Source of the DNA: CAYFNF01 sp964344485
Lineage (GTDB): Bacteria; Patescibacteriota; Patescibacteriia; UBA9570; XYC2-FULL-38-9
Direction of reading: 5' to 3'
DNA: 64,000 nt
Assembly: GCA_964344485.1 (NCBI GenBank)
Contig: CAYFNF010000001.1
Location: 62,001-126,000, forward strand
The number at the start of each line of letters is the position of its first letter. Position 1 is the stretch's first letter. The notes below the pieces were generated by a model that had not been told where the DNA came from, made no database searches, and saw only the letters and a program-made list of their open reading frames with translations. This document shows positions 1 to 7,820 of the stretch, in pieces. Both the position numbers and the translations under genes were made by a program.

Positions 1-833
1 TCTATCGATGCAAGAATAAATCATTTAGTTTTACAACTGGCCGTTTTTCTAGTGGATGGACATTGAGAAATAATAAATGGGTTCGTGTGAAAAATATTAA
101 ACCAGATGTGTTACTGGATAAATCAACAGCTATTTATCGGTCCGAGACGTTTCGTCATAAAGTGAGGATGTCAACCTATGCGCCAATCGTGAATTCGTTA
201 GACTTTACTATGCTATTTGGAAGTAAGATGTTTACGTACACAATATTCAGTAAGTTTATGAAAAAAAGCATTCGCGTAACGAATGCGTCAGAATTGCGGG
301 ATGCGGCGAAACAGTTAAAGACCAATCGTATAGTGGTAAAGCCGGTGTACGGGTCTTCTGGAAAGGATATTTCAATAGTGACTAAGGATAAAATTCGCAC
401 TGTCCAAATTAATCGCCCCATGATCGCACAGGAGTTTATCGATAGTTCAAAAGGCATTAAGGGGCTGACAGATACTGTTCATGATCTTCGTTTAGTATTT
501 GAAAGTGATTCATTCATTTATAGTTATATCCGTACGCCAGTGAAAGGCTCGCTATTAGCAAATGTCGCCCAAGGAGGATCTATGAAGATAGTGACTAAGA
601 AAGAGATGCCGAAAAAAGTATGGGATATCATTAAGGAAGTTCATGCGTCATTACGACCGTATTTTCCAGGTATCTATACTATAGATCTTATGTTTGATAA
701 ACAGCAGCAACCATGGATCGTCGAGTTAAATACCATGCCGGGTATCTATTTTTATGAGGATCAAAAGAAATGGCAAGATCGGTTTTATGCAGCACAGATA
801 AAGATATTAAAGAATGCAGTAAATAAGAGATAG
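1..833 (+). CDS. ATP-grasp protein, YheC/YheD-like (5' partial)
   Basis: The frame is open from the left window edge, so the true start lies outside. A TTG at 63 is an internal codon, because residues encoded upstream of it (YRCKNKSFSF...GWTLRNNKW) align with residues 44-80 of the next gene (IYRMSKEWYK...RAWTWKDGKW). ATP-grasp signatures follow: the lysine and glycine-rich loop RIVVKPVYGSSGKDIS, the HDLRLV strand, and a metal-binding end DLMFDKQQQPWIVELNTMPG. Enzymes of this fold join a carboxylate to an amine or thiol using ATP. YheC/YheD relatives are spore-coat or envelope proteins of poorly known substrate. It is followed one base later by a paralog and then by an LCP envelope gene, so a role in envelope polymer modification is plausible but inferred. 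Confidence 0.8.
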   Translation, partial: YRCKNKSFSFTTGRFSSGWTLRNNKWVRVKNIKPDVLLDKSTAIYRSETFRHKVRMSTYAPIVNSLDFTMLFGSKMFTYTIFSKFMKKSIRVTNASELRDAAKQLKTNRIVVKPVYGSSGKDISIVTKDKIRTVQINRPMIAQEFIDSSKGIKGLTDTVHDLRLVFESDSFIYSYIRTPVKGSLLANVAQGGSMKIVTKKEMPKKVWDIIKEVHASLRPYFPGIYTIDLMFDKQQQPWIVELNTMPGIYFYEDQKKWQDRFYAAQIKILKNAVNKR

Positions 834-834
834 A

Positions 835-1785
835 ATGAAAGAACAAATCATCGGGTTTATTTATAACGATTCGGATTGGGAGCGGACTGTACCGTTTCAA
901 AAGCCCGCGATGCGGGAGTCATATGAGCGCATGTACGATCGCGCGGTACAGAAATACGGCATGCGGATCTACCGTATGAGTAAGGAATGGTATAAGGACG
1001 GCGCGTTTCATCGTGCATGGACATGGAAAGACGGGAAATGGATAAAAGTGCGACAACGCATCAAGGCAGACATCTACTATGACAAGATGTCCACTACGTA
1101 TCAAAGCATGTCTTTTCAGCAGCAGTTCTATCAAGAGAATCGCGTGGTGAATGCGCCAGAGTTTGATTTAGTTGCTTCAGATAAGTTATTAACCTATCTT
1201 GCGTGCGGTGATATCATGACCAAGACCTACGTTGTGAACTCTACAGTTGATTTAAAGAATGCACTTGCGAAGATATCAACAAAGAAAGCAGTATTGAAAC
1301 CACGGCTTGGGTATGGGGGCGCTGGTATTCAGATAACTAGCAAAGCACAGTTACTAAAGAAGCGAGTCTCTGGGAGCTATATAGTGCAACCGTATGTCGA
1401 CACATCAGGTGGCGTGCCAGGGTTGTTTAAGGGAACGCATGATTTTCGGGTGATATTAGCAAACGATAAGCCAGTCATGGCGTATATCCGCACTCCAGCG
1501 CCAGGTACTGAGTTGTGCAACATCTCTTTAGGAGGAGGGATCTGTTTTGTGCCAGTATCTAAGATGCCAAAGACAGTAAAGCCATTACTACGGAGAATGT
1601 CAGAAGCGTTTGCGGTCTTTCCGCAGAAGTTTTACGGAGCAGATTTTTACTTTCAGAACGGTAAACCACAGTTAGTAGAGATAAATACTAAACCGAACAT
1701 GGTCTATTTCTTGGATAACTTACAGCAAGAGGCCAAGATGCACGACAACGTACTGTCATATATGCAGTCAATTATTCAATCATGA
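835..1785 (+). CDS. ATP-grasp protein, YheC/YheD-like (paralog 2)
   Basis: A 316-residue tandem paralog of the preceding gene, starting one base after its stop with no Shine-Dalgarno. The N-terminal about 80 residues (MKEQIIGFIYNDSDWER...) form the family's presubstrate region. The ATP-grasp core includes KKAVLKPRLGYGGAGIQI, the HDFRVILANDKPVMAYIRTP segment and the acidic metal-binding end GADFYFQNGKPQLVEINTKPN. Presumed activity is ATP-dependent ligation of a carboxylate with an amine. The substrate is unknown. Its stop overlaps the start of the LCP gene by 4 bases (ATGA), so the three genes are probably cotranscribed and translationally coupled. An envelope role is inferred from this context only. 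Confidence 0.85.
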   Translation: MKEQIIGFIYNDSDWERTVPFQKPAMRESYERMYDRAVQKYGMRIYRMSKEWYKDGAFHRAWTWKDGKWIKVRQRIKADIYYDKMSTTYQSMSFQQQFYQENRVVNAPEFDLVASDKLLTYLACGDIMTKTYVVNSTVDLKNALAKISTKKAVLKPRLGYGGAGIQITSKAQLLKKRVSGSYIVQPYVDTSGGVPGLFKGTHDFRVILANDKPVMAYIRTPAPGTELCNISLGGGICFVPVSKMPKTVKPLLRRMSEAFAVFPQKFYGADFYFQNGKPQLVEINTKPNMVYFLDNLQQEAKMHDNVLSYMQSIIQS

Positions 1786-2609
1786 GAAAGTTTTTCGCAT
1801 TCATTGTTGGTTTCATAGTGAGTTTCATCTGCTGCTGTATTGTGTTTATGATTGCGGTATATATTACTGCTCCATCGCACTATAATGTGCTGTTTGTTGG
1901 GTCTGATCAACGCGAGAATGAGCGAGCACGATCTGATGTCCTATTTGTGGTGTCGCTTCCAAAAAGCGGCGATGAACAGCCGTTCTTTTTAACTATCCCG
2001 CGTGATACTAAGATTGAACACGATGAATGGGGATTGCAGAAGATTACGCACTTCTACGCGCTTGGTGAGCGGCCAGACGATGGAAAGCTACTTGGTAATA
2101 TTGACTTAGTAGAAAGCGTGGTGGAAGAGCTACTCGACATCAAGATCCATGCGACCGCAGAGGTAACGTTTACCAGTTTTGAAGAGATTATAGATGAGCT
2201 GGGTGGCGCTGTTCTAGATGGACAGGTGATCTCTGGCCAAGAAGCGCTTGATGTGGTGCGTGATCGTTTTACCGAAGGTCGATCGGATTTCGACCGGCAA
2301 GCAGATGCGCGAGAGATCCTTCGTTCATTGATGACAAAAGTGAAGAGTCCTTCTACTGTAAAAACAGTACTGCAGTACTTTAATGATGCGACGTATGCAC
2401 GCGTGGACTACGGCAAGATGAAAGCAGTCCACTTTTTAATCGGAGCTGGCATCTCTCGTAAAGGAGATGTGAGAATCGGGGAGATGGAGGAAGAAGCGTT
2501 GCCAGGGCAGAGTGACCGGATCTACACTCCGGCATTCGGCAAAGAACTGTACTACTGGGTCCCCGACCAAGAAGCGTTAGAAGAGATTATTGATAATCAC
2601 TTTAAATAA
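1782..2609 (+). CDS. LytR-CpsA-Psr (LCP) family envelope protein
   Basis: 275 residues with one N-terminal membrane anchor (residues about 4-30, FFAFIVGFIVSFICCCIVFMI) and an outside domain. The LCP fold is indicated by NVLFVGSDQRENERARSDVLFVVSL, FFLTIPRDTKI (the conserved arginine and aspartate of the lipid-phosphate site) and GGAVLDGQVISGQEALDVVRDR...SDFDRQADAREILRSL, matching the family's late R/D block. LCP proteins transfer glycan polymers from lipid carriers to the cell wall or to glycoproteins. The gene overlaps the upstream ATP-grasp gene by 4 bases and its stop codon abuts the nuclease start, so it sits inside an operon. The family call is good; the polymer is unknown. Confidence 0.85.
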   Translation: MRKFFAFIVGFIVSFICCCIVFMIAVYITAPSHYNVLFVGSDQRENERARSDVLFVVSLPKSGDEQPFFLTIPRDTKIEHDEWGLQKITHFYALGERPDDGKLLGNIDLVESVVEELLDIKIHATAEVTFTSFEEIIDELGGAVLDGQVISGQEALDVVRDRFTEGRSDFDRQADAREILRSLMTKVKSPSTVKTVLQYFNDATYARVDYGKMKAVHFLIGAGISRKGDVRIGEMEEEALPGQSDRIYTPAFGKELYYWVPDQEALEEIIDNHFK

Positions 2610-3370
2610 TGTTTTCCGCCTCCCCATTCAAGTTACGCATGTTTGAGACCTGCCCTCGGCAGTACAAGTTTACGTATGTTGATGACTTGGCAAAAGAGTA
2701 TAAAAAGCCTAAGCCGTACTTGACCATGGGGGCGCACGTGCATAATGCGTTGAAGGATTTCTATGAACAGTTAGATCTAGAGAGCCGCACGTATGAGGAG
2801 CTAGAAAAAATTCTGCGCCGACGATGGACCGAGAATAGGAAGGGATTCAGTGACAAGGATGATGAAGCAAAGTGGGGCACCAAGGCACTGAACATGTTGC
2901 GGCTGTTTGTGCATCGCATGGATGTCTCTGTTGACCCAGCCATGCTCGAAGACTACTACGATGTGGAGCTAGATGAGAGCTTGAAGTTAATTGGACGTAT
3001 TGACCGTGCGGATGAGTTAGAAGACGGTTCACTCCATGTGATTGATTATAAAACTGGAAAGTTTGATCCGGAGGACGTCTCTGACCTGCAGTTGATCTTG
3101 TATGCGTTAATTGTCTCTGCGAATCAGAAGAAGCCGGTGACCAAGGCGAGTTATTTATATCTGCAGACCTGGGACTGGCATACGATTGATGTAGGGCAAG
3201 ACGAAGCCGAGCATGCAGTAGAGATGGTGAAAGAACAGGTAGAGAAGATCAAGCAAGAGAGCGAGTTTGCTCCACAAGTGAACAAGTACTGCAAGAACTG
3301 TGATTACTTAAGTATCTGCCCAGCTAAGGATCAAGTAGAAATTGGAATCAGCTCAGAAGAATCAGAGTAA
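2609..3370 (+). CDS. RecB-like PD-(D/E)XK nuclease with Fe-S cysteines
   Basis: 253 residues. The N-terminus SPFKLRMFETCPRQYKFTYV carries the first cysteine typical of RecB/AddB/Cas4-type nucleases. The catalytic core is LIGRIDRADELEDGSLHVIDYKTGK, the D...D-x-K motif. The C-terminus has KYCKNCDYLSICP, giving the four cysteines of a 4Fe-4S cluster. Such stand-alone domains act as DNA end-processing exonucleases. It overlaps the LCP stop by one base and is the last gene before a strong terminator. There is no cas gene near, so a Cas4 assignment is not supported. Confidence 0.85.
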   Translation: MFSASPFKLRMFETCPRQYKFTYVDDLAKEYKKPKPYLTMGAHVHNALKDFYEQLDLESRTYEELEKILRRRWTENRKGFSDKDDEAKWGTKALNMLRLFVHRMDVSVDPAMLEDYYDVELDESLKLIGRIDRADELEDGSLHVIDYKTGKFDPEDVSDLQLILYALIVSANQKKPVTKASYLYLQTWDWHTIDVGQDEAEHAVEMVKEQVEKIKQESEFAPQVNKYCKNCDYLSICPAKDQVEIGISSEESE

Positions 3371-3373
3371 ATC

Positions 3374-3406
3374 AAAACACCCCAGCTGAAGTTACCGGGG
3401 TGTTTT
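3374..3406. terminator. bidirectional intrinsic terminator
   Basis: Perfect 10-bp stem AAAACACCCC / GGGGTGTTTT around a 13-base loop. It has a T-run on the + side and an A-run on the - side, so it can end both the rightward operon and the convergent secreted-protein gene. Confidence 0.9.
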
Positions 3407-3416
3407 ATTGTATATC

Positions 3417-4988
3417 TTACTTAAATAGGTTTTCTTTTTGACCGAGGATTACTTTTACGGTTCCTTGTTCTGAAACCACATTATAATCTGATAACACAAC
3501 AAAGTACCACTCCTGATCGTATCGGTGTTTTGCAATGTGGTTCATGTATGTGTAGTTATTTGATGCATCTAACACACCGTATGGAGTCTCCTCTCCAACT
3601 TCCCATGCGTAGATCTTGGAATCATCTAAGGTTTCTCGATCACGCATCTGAGTGTAGTAGTCTGATCCATCTTCTGAGCGTGTAGAGTCCAACAGCCAGC
3701 TGAAGCGTACATCGTCGTATGATTTTTTAAGCCACGTCACTTCAGCGTCCCACTCTTTTGTGTCTGGGCGATAGAACGCATCGTACCACCGGTCTCCGTA
3801 TTTACAGATAATTTGGATAGTTCCGTCTTTATACGTATAAATATCTTGCACTCCAGCTTTTCCGCCAAAAGAACCTTTCTCTTGCCACCCAGTGCTGCCC
3901 TTCCACATCTTGTAATACGTCTTATTCTTTCCCTTATGCCAAGAGACAATATATTGCCCTTTTCCGTAGTCATTATATGCCACTGCATATCTTCCGGACC
4001 GAAATCCTTTCTTCTTTGCAATCCGCTCCGGTGTGGTTGCGGTTTTTTCAGAAATATTCACTATAGCGCTTCGTACATATCCTTTTCGTTTGAATAGAAT
4101 ATGAATAGAATCTGTATCTCCCCAACGAGCATCAAGTACTGTTGTTTTCTTCTTGCCAGAAATGGTTGCAACAGACGACTTTTCTCCTTCATATGTTTTT
4201 GTCACTACAACGTCATTATCAGCTACACCAACGAAATAGATACCAGAGCCCGCACCAACAGAACCGTTTTCTGAAGTTGACGGTAAAACGAAAAAGTTTT
4301 TTTCAGGGTCTACCTTTTTTTCTCCGAGAGTGACGAGCGAGAAATCGCTACTTGTATCGATCATCCAATCAATCGTGTGAAGTTTGCCGTCTTCTCGCCA
4401 TACCACCCAATAGGAGTTGCTTCCAGTTTGAGAGCGCGGGAATATCTTGAAATAAGCATCATCAGCGTTGTCTACTATTAAGTTTAGGTCTGTGCCCCAG
4501 ATACTATCATCCCCTCCAAAGAAAAGTGAGTCACGCAGGGTGACGCTCTCAGCACCACCCCGTCCAATATTGTTCGCTTCATAGCTGATGCCAACCAGAT
4601 TGTCATCTGCGTCAAAGTGTTTTGCCATGAAGCTTACTGTCCAGTTTGTGCGTAGAGCAACAATGTCGATGTTATATGCCTTCACTGTCTCTGCACCTTC
4701 GATTGGGTCCGTAGTAATGGAAGCAGAGTTCCATGAATCGGTGTTGTTCGAATAGACGTAGACTTTTACAGTATTTTGATCTGTTGCGAGATGAGCGAGC
4801 GCCATCTCACCACCATTCTTTTTAATTCGTGCATCGGAAGCGAACCACGCACCTGACTCATCTGCTATAGCATCCATGGAGTGGGTGAGGTTTAGGTCTT
4901 CGGTGACAGTCGTGGTTTTTGCTTCCGCGGTACTGACGAATAAGAAAACAGCCAGTACACTTACTAAGAACCAGCTTTTTTTCATCAT
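3417..4988 (-). CDS. secreted protein of unknown function, beta-propeller-like
   Basis: The chosen start at 4988 (or the adjacent ATG at 4985) begins a clear signal peptide, MMKKSWFLVSVLAVFLFVSTAEA, giving about 523 residues. Extending the frame upstream adds 67 residues without secretory character. The mature protein is rich in W, Y, D and G with repeating short strands (for example KKTTVLDARWGDTDSIHILFK, KWYDAFYRPDTKEWDAE), which suggests a repeated beta-sheet or propeller domain. I see no catalytic motif. A -10 TATAAT on the minus strand lies at 5020-5025. It shares an intergenic region with the divergent exonuclease gene. Likely exported or surface-attached; function unknown. Confidence 0.75.
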   Translation of the reverse strand: MMKKSWFLVSVLAVFLFVSTAEAKTTTVTEDLNLTHSMDAIADESGAWFASDARIKKNGGEMALAHLATDQNTVKVYVYSNNTDSWNSASITTDPIEGAETVKAYNIDIVALRTNWTVSFMAKHFDADDNLVGISYEANNIGRGGAESVTLRDSLFFGGDDSIWGTDLNLIVDNADDAYFKIFPRSQTGSNSYWVVWREDGKLHTIDWMIDTSSDFSLVTLGEKKVDPEKNFFVLPSTSENGSVGAGSGIYFVGVADNDVVVTKTYEGEKSSVATISGKKKTTVLDARWGDTDSIHILFKRKGYVRSAIVNISEKTATTPERIAKKKGFRSGRYAVAYNDYGKGQYIVSWHKGKNKTYYKMWKGSTGWQEKGSFGGKAGVQDIYTYKDGTIQIICKYGDRWYDAFYRPDTKEWDAEVTWLKKSYDDVRFSWLLDSTRSEDGSDYYTQMRDRETLDDSKIYAWEVGEETPYGVLDASNNYTYMNHIAKHRYDQEWYFVVLSDYNVVSEQGTVKVILGQKENLFK

Positions 4989-5114
4989 ACTTCGTATATT
5001 AATAGTATTCCTTATATAGATTATACAAACATGAAGTGCAATATTTGTAAATATGTCTTTATGGGCAGCATGTGATCCTTGCTGGACACCGGTATACATA
5101 GTAGTATTACTCAT

Positions 5115-5918
5115 ATGGATAGCATGACAGATAAAAGAATCGTTTTCGATATAGAGACCAAGAAGACGTTTGATGAAGTCGGGGGGCATGAGAATCAGGC
5201 AGAGCTAGGCGTATCGTATGTTGGTGTGTATTCCTATACACAACAGAAGCCGTTCGGCTTTTTTGAGAATGATTTGGATAAACTAGAGAAGATACTGCAA
5301 ACAGAGAAACCTATGTTGATTGGGTTTAACTCTATACATTTTGACGTGCCTGTGTTACAGCCGTACTTTAAAAATTTTGATCTGACCACATTGCCACATT
5401 TGGATATGTTAAAGGAGATAGAGAAGAGTTTGGGGCATCGAGTGAAGCTAGATAGTGTTGCAGACGCAACGTTATATGAAGGGAAGTCCGGCTCGGGACT
5501 AGATGCGATTCGATGGTTCCGTGAAGGAGACTTTGAGTCGCTGGTCAAGTACTGCATGGATGATGTGCGCATTACCAGAGATCTCTATGAATATGGACTT
5601 CGGCATGGGCGGATATTCTATCCAACTGGCGGTGAGTATAAACCGATTGATATTGGTTGGGGTGAGCACCCGACTATTCGGGAGCAGCTAGAAGAGGCGT
5701 TCAAGAAGCACGTGCAAATTGATATCGAGTATTTTGATGTGGATCAGGATCGTAGTAAAGAGAATGTGGCACGCACTATTGAGATTTTGTCATTTGACGG
5801 AGAGCATTTTGATGCGTTCTGCCATCACTCGAACGACAAAAAGCGATACCACCTCTCTCGAGTGTGGGAGATAAAAGATACTGGCGATACTTTTGCGCAC
5901 CAAGGGTCGCTGTTCTAG
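5115..5918 (+). CDS. DEDD-type 3'-5' exonuclease domain protein (RNase H-like)
   Basis: 267 residues from ATG 5115 (an ATG at 5124 is also possible). The exonuclease signatures of the DnaQ/YprB-like superfamily are in order: RIVFDIETKK (ExoI, D and E), MLIGFNSIHFDVPVLQP (ExoII, D) and YCMDDVRITRDLYEYG (ExoIII, D). Such domains degrade single-stranded DNA or RNA 3'-5' with two metal ions. The C-terminal about 75 residues have no family I recognise. The stop overlaps the convergent HhH gene by 4 bases. Its exact substrate is unknown. Confidence 0.8.
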   Translation: MDSMTDKRIVFDIETKKTFDEVGGHENQAELGVSYVGVYSYTQQKPFGFFENDLDKLEKILQTEKPMLIGFNSIHFDVPVLQPYFKNFDLTTLPHLDMLKEIEKSLGHRVKLDSVADATLYEGKSGSGLDAIRWFREGDFESLVKYCMDDVRITRDLYEYGLRHGRIFYPTGGEYKPIDIGWGEHPTIREQLEEAFKKHVQIDIEYFDVDQDRSKENVARTIEILSFDGEHFDAFCHHSNDKKRYHLSRVWEIKDTGDTFAHQGSLF

Positions 5919-6199
5919 AGCAAGGTCATTACATTTGCTGCTATACGAAGACGCTGAAATAGCGTTTTTTTGGTTGTAGCTTGAGGAAGCGCTGGAGTTA
6001 CCGCTGGTTTTTTCTTTTGCGCAATAGAGAGGTTGTTCGTTACTACGCGAATACTGGGGCCAAATAACTCAATGAGCACCTTTTCAGGCATGCGTTGAAG
6101 TTGTCCTGCAGTGTGAATATCTAAATCATGGAGTACTTGTGCGGTACGTACACCGATTCCAGGGAGAAATTGTACAGGAGTGTTTGATGCAAACGACAT
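5915..6199 (-). CDS. small helix-hairpin-helix protein downstream of lexA
   Basis: 94 residues. TPVQFLPGIGVRTAQVLHDLDIHTAGQLQRMPEKVLIELFG is a helix-hairpin-helix (HhH) DNA-binding unit like the thumb segment of Y-family polymerases or DUF4332-type proteins. The tail is basic (KKTLFQRLRIAANVM). It starts 4 bases after the lexA stop, so it is probably transcribed from the lexA promoter and would be SOS-inducible. No polymerase catalytic domain is attached. A truncated relic of a translesion polymerase or an independent DNA-binding accessory are both possible. Confidence 0.7.
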   Translation of the reverse strand: MSFASNTPVQFLPGIGVRTAQVLHDLDIHTAGQLQRMPEKVLIELFGPSIRVVTNNLSIAQKKKPAVTPALPQATTKKTLFQRLRIAANVMTLL

Positions 6200-6203
6200 A
6201 GAT

Positions 6204-6842
6204 TTAGAATTTACGGATGATGCCCACTACTTTCCCTTGAATCACAACGTTTTTTACTTTTATCGGCGGGTACTTTTTATTTCGTGGTTGTAACCGAATA
6301 TATGTTTTCTCTTTATGAAACTCTTTCAACGTTGCAGAGCCGTCTTCCAGGAGCGCGACGACAATATCTCCGTCATTTGCCATGTCTTTCTTTTCTACTA
6401 CTACAAAGTCGCCGTCATCTATAAAGCTTTCGATCATTGAGTCTCCTTTGACCTTTAATACATAGCAGTCCGGACGTTGTGCTAGTTCGCGGGGCACGGT
6501 GAGCATTTGAGTGCGGTCTTCCACTGCTTCAATTGGAGCACCAGCAGTAATTAACCCTGCAATAGGGAGCTGTACTGAAGAACCTTCTATAAAGACATCT
6601 TCTGCTGTTGATCCGTCTGATAATGTACTCTCTTTTGTATTGATAATCTCTATATCTCTTCCGTCACGTTTAATAAACCCGTGTTTTTCCAGATAGCCCA
6701 AGTGCTCATGGACGGTTGCTGGAGATGATAGTTTAAACTTTTTAGCTATATCACGCAGAGTAGGGGCGTATCCACGATCTTGAATATACTCCTTTAAATA
6801 CTCCAAGATCTTCTGTTTTTTCTTTGGAAGCATTGTAGGCAT
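6204..6842 (-). CDS. lexA: LexA SOS repressor
   Basis: 212 residues, the usual length. The N-terminal winged helix (residues about 1-65: RGYAPTLRDIAKKFKLSSPATVHEHLGYLEKHGFI) binds operators. The C-terminal S24 peptidase has the self-cleavage Ala100-Gly101 bond (GLITAGAPIEAVED), nucleophile Ser135 (VKGDSMIES) and general base Lys173 (SATLKEF), so RecA-stimulated autocleavage should work. Transcription is leftward from a promoter whose spacer holds a direct-repeat operator, also found at recA. A second copy lies farther upstream. The HhH gene follows 4 bases downstream. No Shine-Dalgarno is seen before the ATG. Confidence 0.95.
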   Translation of the reverse strand: MPTMLPKKKQKILEYLKEYIQDRGYAPTLRDIAKKFKLSSPATVHEHLGYLEKHGFIKRDGRDIEIINTKESTLSDGSTAEDVFIEGSSVQLPIAGLITAGAPIEAVEDRTQMLTVPRELAQRPDCYVLKVKGDSMIESFIDDGDFVVVEKKDMANDGDIVVALLEDGSATLKEFHKEKTYIRLQPRNKKYPPIKVKNVVIQGKVVGIIRKF

Positions 6843-6862
6843 ATATTTCAGGGTTAATAGTG

Positions 6863-6900
6863 ATTATATACACCGTACCCGAACAAAACCCGAATGTCAA
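6863..6900 (-). promoter_or_regulatory. lexA promoter with LexA operator in the spacer
   Basis: On the minus strand TTGACA (6895-6900) is followed by the 17-base element TTCGGGTTTTGTTCGGG (6878-6894) and TACGGT. A better TATAAT at 6863-6868 lies farther downstream. The element is identical over 18 bases (through the next T) to that in the recA spacer. A repressor bound here would cover the polymerase site, so lexA autoregulation is inferred. Confidence 0.8.
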
Positions 6901-6908
6901 ATATCACC

Positions 6909-6933
6909 TGTGGATAACCGAATAAAACCCGAA
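6909..6933 (-). promoter_or_regulatory. DnaA-box-like site and second LexA-type box
   Basis: The minus strand reads TTATCCACA at 6917-6909, a match to the DnaA box consensus TTATNCACA. It abuts a second copy of the SOS element, TTCGGGTTTTATTCGGT (6933-6917). The pair lies between the divergent lexA promoter and the promoter of the GC-rich gene at 7134, whose -35 starts at 6940, so it could affect either gene. Confidence 0.6.
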
Positions 6934-6939
6934 TAAGTA

Positions 6940-6989
6940 TTGACTTCCGTGCAGTTGCGTAATAACGTGACAGTCTGAGAAATCAGATT
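6940..6989 (+). promoter_or_regulatory. promoter and 5' inverted repeat of GC-rich unit A
   Basis: TTGACT (6940-6945), 17-base spacer, TAACGT (6963-6968). Around the predicted start site lies AGTCTGA-GAAA-TCAGATT (6972-6989), a 7-bp stem with one G-U pair and a GNRA loop. Confidence 0.5.
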
Positions 6990-7133
6990 AGGTCCAACAA
7001 TTTGTATCCTCTTCTCCACTATAGCTGAAAGTAGAAGTGCGTAACTCCTATTTTCAACTGTATTGGATGGACGGAACAACGAGAATGGCCCAAGAACGGA
7101 CGGGCCAGTGACGCCTCGGAGGAGGGCGACAAC

Positions 7134-7583
7134 ATGATTGTGAGACCGAGTGACGAGTACGTGGGAGACGCCTACGTCTTCCAGGTGGACGGGCAGTGGT
7201 TCGAGGCCCTGCCGTTCGTCAAGCCGGACGACAAGGGTCCGGACGACCGCCAGAGCGTGGACGGCCGCACCATGCTGGAGCGCGTGCCCGTGAGCGATGC
7301 CCAGGGCACCAAGGCGCAGGGCCAGCTGTGCATGGAGCACCAGCTCGACATGAGCGTGCTCACGCACAAGCCGCTGGGCCAGCGCGGGATGACCGTGACC
7401 GGTGTCGTGCACCTGGTGTTCGCGAACTGGGAGGCACAGCCCATCGTGGACGGGCTCACCGAGCTGTTCTACGACGCCGGGCAGTGGAGGCCGGGCAGCA
7501 TGAGTCTGGGTAGCCAGTTCTTCGCGCACCACCGAGTGGTCCGCCCCTGCGACCCGCCGCCCGAGGCCGGTGACGCGAGCTGA
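7134..7583 (+). CDS. hypothetical protein, GC-rich unit A
   Basis: 149 residues, starting after a strong Shine-Dalgarno (GGAGGAGGG, about 6 bases before the ATG). Coding GC and codon choice (GTG, CTG, GAC, GGC) differ sharply from lexA next door. The product is soluble and acidic (MIVRPSDEYVGDAYVFQVDG, VVHLVFANWEAQPIVDGLTELF) with no signal peptide and no motif I recognise. It has its own promoter and terminator. The long leader (about 160 bases) includes a GGCCC-N10-GGGCC hairpin before the start codon. The SOS-like box 7 bases upstream of its -35 makes damage control possible but unproven. Confidence 0.7.
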   Translation: MIVRPSDEYVGDAYVFQVDGQWFEALPFVKPDDKGPDDRQSVDGRTMLERVPVSDAQGTKAQGQLCMEHQLDMSVLTHKPLGQRGMTVTGVVHLVFANWEAQPIVDGLTELFYDAGQWRPGSMSLGSQFFAHHRVVRPCDPPPEAGDAS

Positions 7584-7603
7584 GGCACTGGACCTCTTTT
7601 TTT
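7582..7603 (+). terminator. intrinsic terminator of unit A
   Basis: Short stem GAGG (7582-7585) / CCTC (7593-7596) starting inside the stop codon, followed by seven T residues. Confidence 0.6.
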
Positions 7604-7739
7604 ATTTTCATACTTTGTAGGATATGTTTCTAAGCGCTTAACAGCACAGAAAAAGCTGAAAAATCGCATTAATGTAATCTTCGTCATTTCTTTAAAAAAA
7701 GAGCGGTTTTTCTATTGACAACATATGCACAGAAATGTC

Positions 7740-7767
7740 TTGACATATACTATTCCTCTACTACTAT
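7740..7767 (+). promoter_or_regulatory. promoter of GC-rich unit B
   Basis: TTGACA (7740-7745), 16-base spacer, TACTAT (7762-7767). Another TTGACA lies at 7715-7720. A weak CCTC...GAGG hairpin lies in the leader near the ribosome-binding site. Confidence 0.65.
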
Positions 7768-7820
7768 GGGTATCACGCACGCAGATCCTCTGGACATGGA
7801 GGTGGAAGGGAGTGTGCATT

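Noticed and set aside
2609..3370. Possible Cas4 because of the Fe-S nuclease layout.
   Set aside because: No CRISPR repeats or other cas genes in the window; RecB-like stand-alone nucleases share this layout.
3417..5189. Upstream start for the secreted protein (590 residues).
   Set aside because: It would put a non-secretory 67-residue head before a classic signal peptide and overlap the divergent gene's start.
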